Assembly: GCA_002362145.1 (NCBI GenBank)
Contig: DETX01000067.1
Location: 1-14,855, forward strand
Length of the DNA stretch: 14,855 bases
Direction of reading: 5' to 3'
Source of the DNA: Clostridiales bacterium UBA3277
GTDB lineage: Bacteria > Bacillota > Clostridia > Oscillospirales > Oscillospiraceae
Below the pieces are notes generated by a model. The model was not told the origin of the DNA and searched no databases. It saw nothing but the letters and a program-made list of their open reading frames with translations. Position 1 is the first letter of the stretch; the number at the start of each line of letters is the position of its first letter. The position numbers and the translations under genes are program-made. Of the stretch, positions 13,810 to 14,855 are shown one piece after another.

Positions 13810-14748
13810 TTGAATCGGGAGAGTTATGAGAAGATCGTGGCGAGAAGCATGGAGCCCCAGATTCAGGAAAAAACGATCCAGTATCTTACCGAGCATTTGA
13901 AGAGAGTTCTGCGCCGGCAGGAGCGGGTGCTCATCTGTTTTCAGGAGCACACCAAGGGAGACTTGGGCTGGCTTATGGAGCAGGCCGTGCTGTGCTGCGG
14001 CGCCTCCCCGGTGGTCTGGGGTCCGGACCACCGGTGGAAAACCCTTCTGCGGCTGGCGTTTTCCACCAAGGCCAGCACCATCATCGGCGAGCCCCTTCTG
14101 GCGCTGGGGCTGGTGAAGCTCATGCGGGTTTACGCCACGCCCCTGTATGTCCGCCGCTTCGTTTCTGCGGGATACCCCAGTCTGAGCTGGATGACCCAGG
14201 GAATCCGCCATGGCTTTGACTGCGCCTGCGATGGCTGCTTCAGCCTGGGAATTACCGGAGTTGTGGCCGGGTTCTCCTGCGGCCGGGGCCGGGAAGTCCA
14301 CCTGTGGGACAGCGAGTATGGGGTGGACATTCTCGGCGATGATGGGAGACTGCTGCCACCGGGAGAGCTGGGGGAAATCGTGCTCTACCCCCGGGAGCGG
14401 CCGGAGCTGCGGCTGCCCACGGGTGAGTTTGCCCGGCTGGTGACCCAGAGCTGCCCCTGTGGCCGTCGGGAGCCCCGCCTGGCGGATTTCCACCCGGGCA
14501 GGACCCAGGATGCGGGCCTCATCGCCATCGGCGAGGAGCTCCAGAAATGGACCAGCATTCTGGACTGCCGGATGCGAAAAGGGGAGAGCGGCCTGGAAAT
14601 GGAGCTCGTCGTATTTCCGGGAGAAAAGCTGCCGAAACTTCCCCAGGCCGCCAAGCGGGTGGTCCGGCCCTTCGATCCGGAGACAGAGGAACCTTTTTGG
14701 TATGTCCCTGTTCTGGACGCTCTGGGAAACGGAGAGAATCACGAGTGA
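13810..14748 (+). CDS. Truncated phenylacetate-CoA ligase-like (adenylate-forming) protein, probably not a normal ligase
   Basis: A 312-residue protein resembling the later two-thirds of PaaK-type ligases (usually about 430 residues). By eye, the A5 region aligns without gaps, but the expected YGLSE reads as CFSLG, so its glutamate is replaced (Gly147). The usual RTxD motif is PTGE (Glu206), and the N-terminal part with the Ser/Thr/Gly-rich ATP-binding loop is absent. Kept features are VHLWD, PGELGEIVLYP and CPCGRREPRL, plus Cys157, His164, Cys215 and Cys217 at PaaK-like metal-site spacing. TTG 13810 is preferred (AAAAGGGGAG upstream); ATG 13789 is possible but almost leaderless given the promoter. 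It is transcribed alone and followed by a terminator. The function is unknown; it could be a pseudoenzyme or binding protein. Confidence 0.7.
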   Translation: MNRESYEKIVARSMEPQIQEKTIQYLTEHLKRVLRRQERVLICFQEHTKGDLGWLMEQAVLCCGASPVVWGPDHRWKTLLRLAFSTKASTIIGEPLLALGLVKLMRVYATPLYVRRFVSAGYPSLSWMTQGIRHGFDCACDGCFSLGITGVVAGFSCGRGREVHLWDSEYGVDILGDDGRLLPPGELGEIVLYPRERPELRLPTGEFARLVTQSCPCGRREPRLADFHPGRTQDAGLIAIGEELQKWTSILDCRMRKGESGLEMELVVFPGEKLPKLPQAAKRVVRPFDPETEEPFWYVPVLDALGNGENHE

Positions 14749-14764
14749 GGTTTCCGGATAGAAA

Positions 14765-14786
14765 GCCCCGCCGATTCGGCGGTTTT
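14765..14786 (+). terminator. Intrinsic terminator of the PaaK-like gene
   Basis: CCGCCG (14768-14773) and CGGCGG (14777-14782) form a tight stem with a three-base loop followed by TTTT. It lies 17 bases after the stop codon. Confidence 0.82.
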
Positions 14787-14791
14787 CAGAT

Positions 14792-14855
14792 AACCCTAAG
14801 GCAACACCGCACAATGGGAGCTGCGGTTTTAGGCGGATCTTTTGCCCCAATCGTG
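14792..14855. repeat. Possible edge of a dispersed repeat or mobile-element end (cut by window)
   Basis: The last 64 bases are non-coding. They begin CCCTAAGGCAACACCGCACAAT and include ACCGCA (14806-14811) with TGCGGT (14822-14827) plus three more thymines, a weak second hairpin. The window ends in CAATCGTG. If the next bases were CGGTGTTGCC, they would complete an inverted copy of GGCAACACCGCAC. That continuation is not visible, so this is tentative. Confidence 0.25.

Noticed and set aside
1..14855. CRISPR arrays, tRNA or rRNA genes, toxin-antitoxin pairs, prophage or defence genes
   Set aside because: None seen on reading both strands. The window is mainly core chromosome.

Overview
This is a GC-rich (roughly 60%) chromosomal segment from a Gram-positive anaerobe, most likely a spore-former-lineage member of the class Clostridia close to the Oscillospiraceae (Flavonifractor, Lawsonibacter or Oscillibacter type). 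That placement is inferred from four things: the Bacillus-like gene order SRP RNA-dnaX-ebfC-recR, a large SRP RNA that includes an Alu domain, a ytfJ-type sporulation gene beside scpAB, and strong AGGAGG ribosome binding sites. All but one gene lie on the + strand. Nearly all genes are core housekeeping genes, and I saw no prophage, CRISPR array, defence island or complete transposon.

Region 1-3806 is a tight gene cluster: the 3' end of scpA, scpB, a DUF2953 membrane protein, ytfJ, a DD-carboxypeptidase and an RluB-type pseudouridine synthase. It resembles the Bacillus scpA-scpB-...-dacB-spmAB-rluB order, with the DUF2953/ytfJ pair in the middle and spmAB absent. It combines chromosome segregation, sporulation/cell-wall and ribosome-modification functions. 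A 2H phosphoesterase (3870-4385) follows.

Region 4400-7008 starts with a good sigma-A promoter next to a perfect dyad. It drives an RpiR-type regulator whose end overlaps a BaiN/RdsA-type flavoprotein gene. The last codons of the flavoprotein gene contain a near-consensus promoter for acpP.

Region 7009-10534 begins with the SRP RNA only about 35 bases after acpP. It is enclosed by a 25-bp helix formed by its flanks, which suggests RNase III excision from a longer transcript. dnaX (TTG start), ebfC, recR and a GNAT acetyltransferase follow as one closely packed operon, ended by a bidirectional terminator shared with the convergent EamA transporter gene. dnaX carries an A_AAA_AAA slippery site followed four codons later by a -1-frame stop, the arrangement that yields the short gamma subunit in other bacteria.

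Region 10561-14855 has the minus-strand EamA transporter, then divergently pepF with a coupled small unknown gene and a terminator. Next comes a separately promoted, truncated phenylacetate-CoA-ligase-like protein that lacks key adenylation motifs but keeps a probable metal-site pattern. The right edge holds a terminator and a sequence that may be the start of a dispersed repeat.

The points most worth following are the dnaX slippage site, the acpP/SRP RNA linkage, the degenerate PaaK-like protein and the small pepF-coupled protein. I did not find a clear new multi-gene system.
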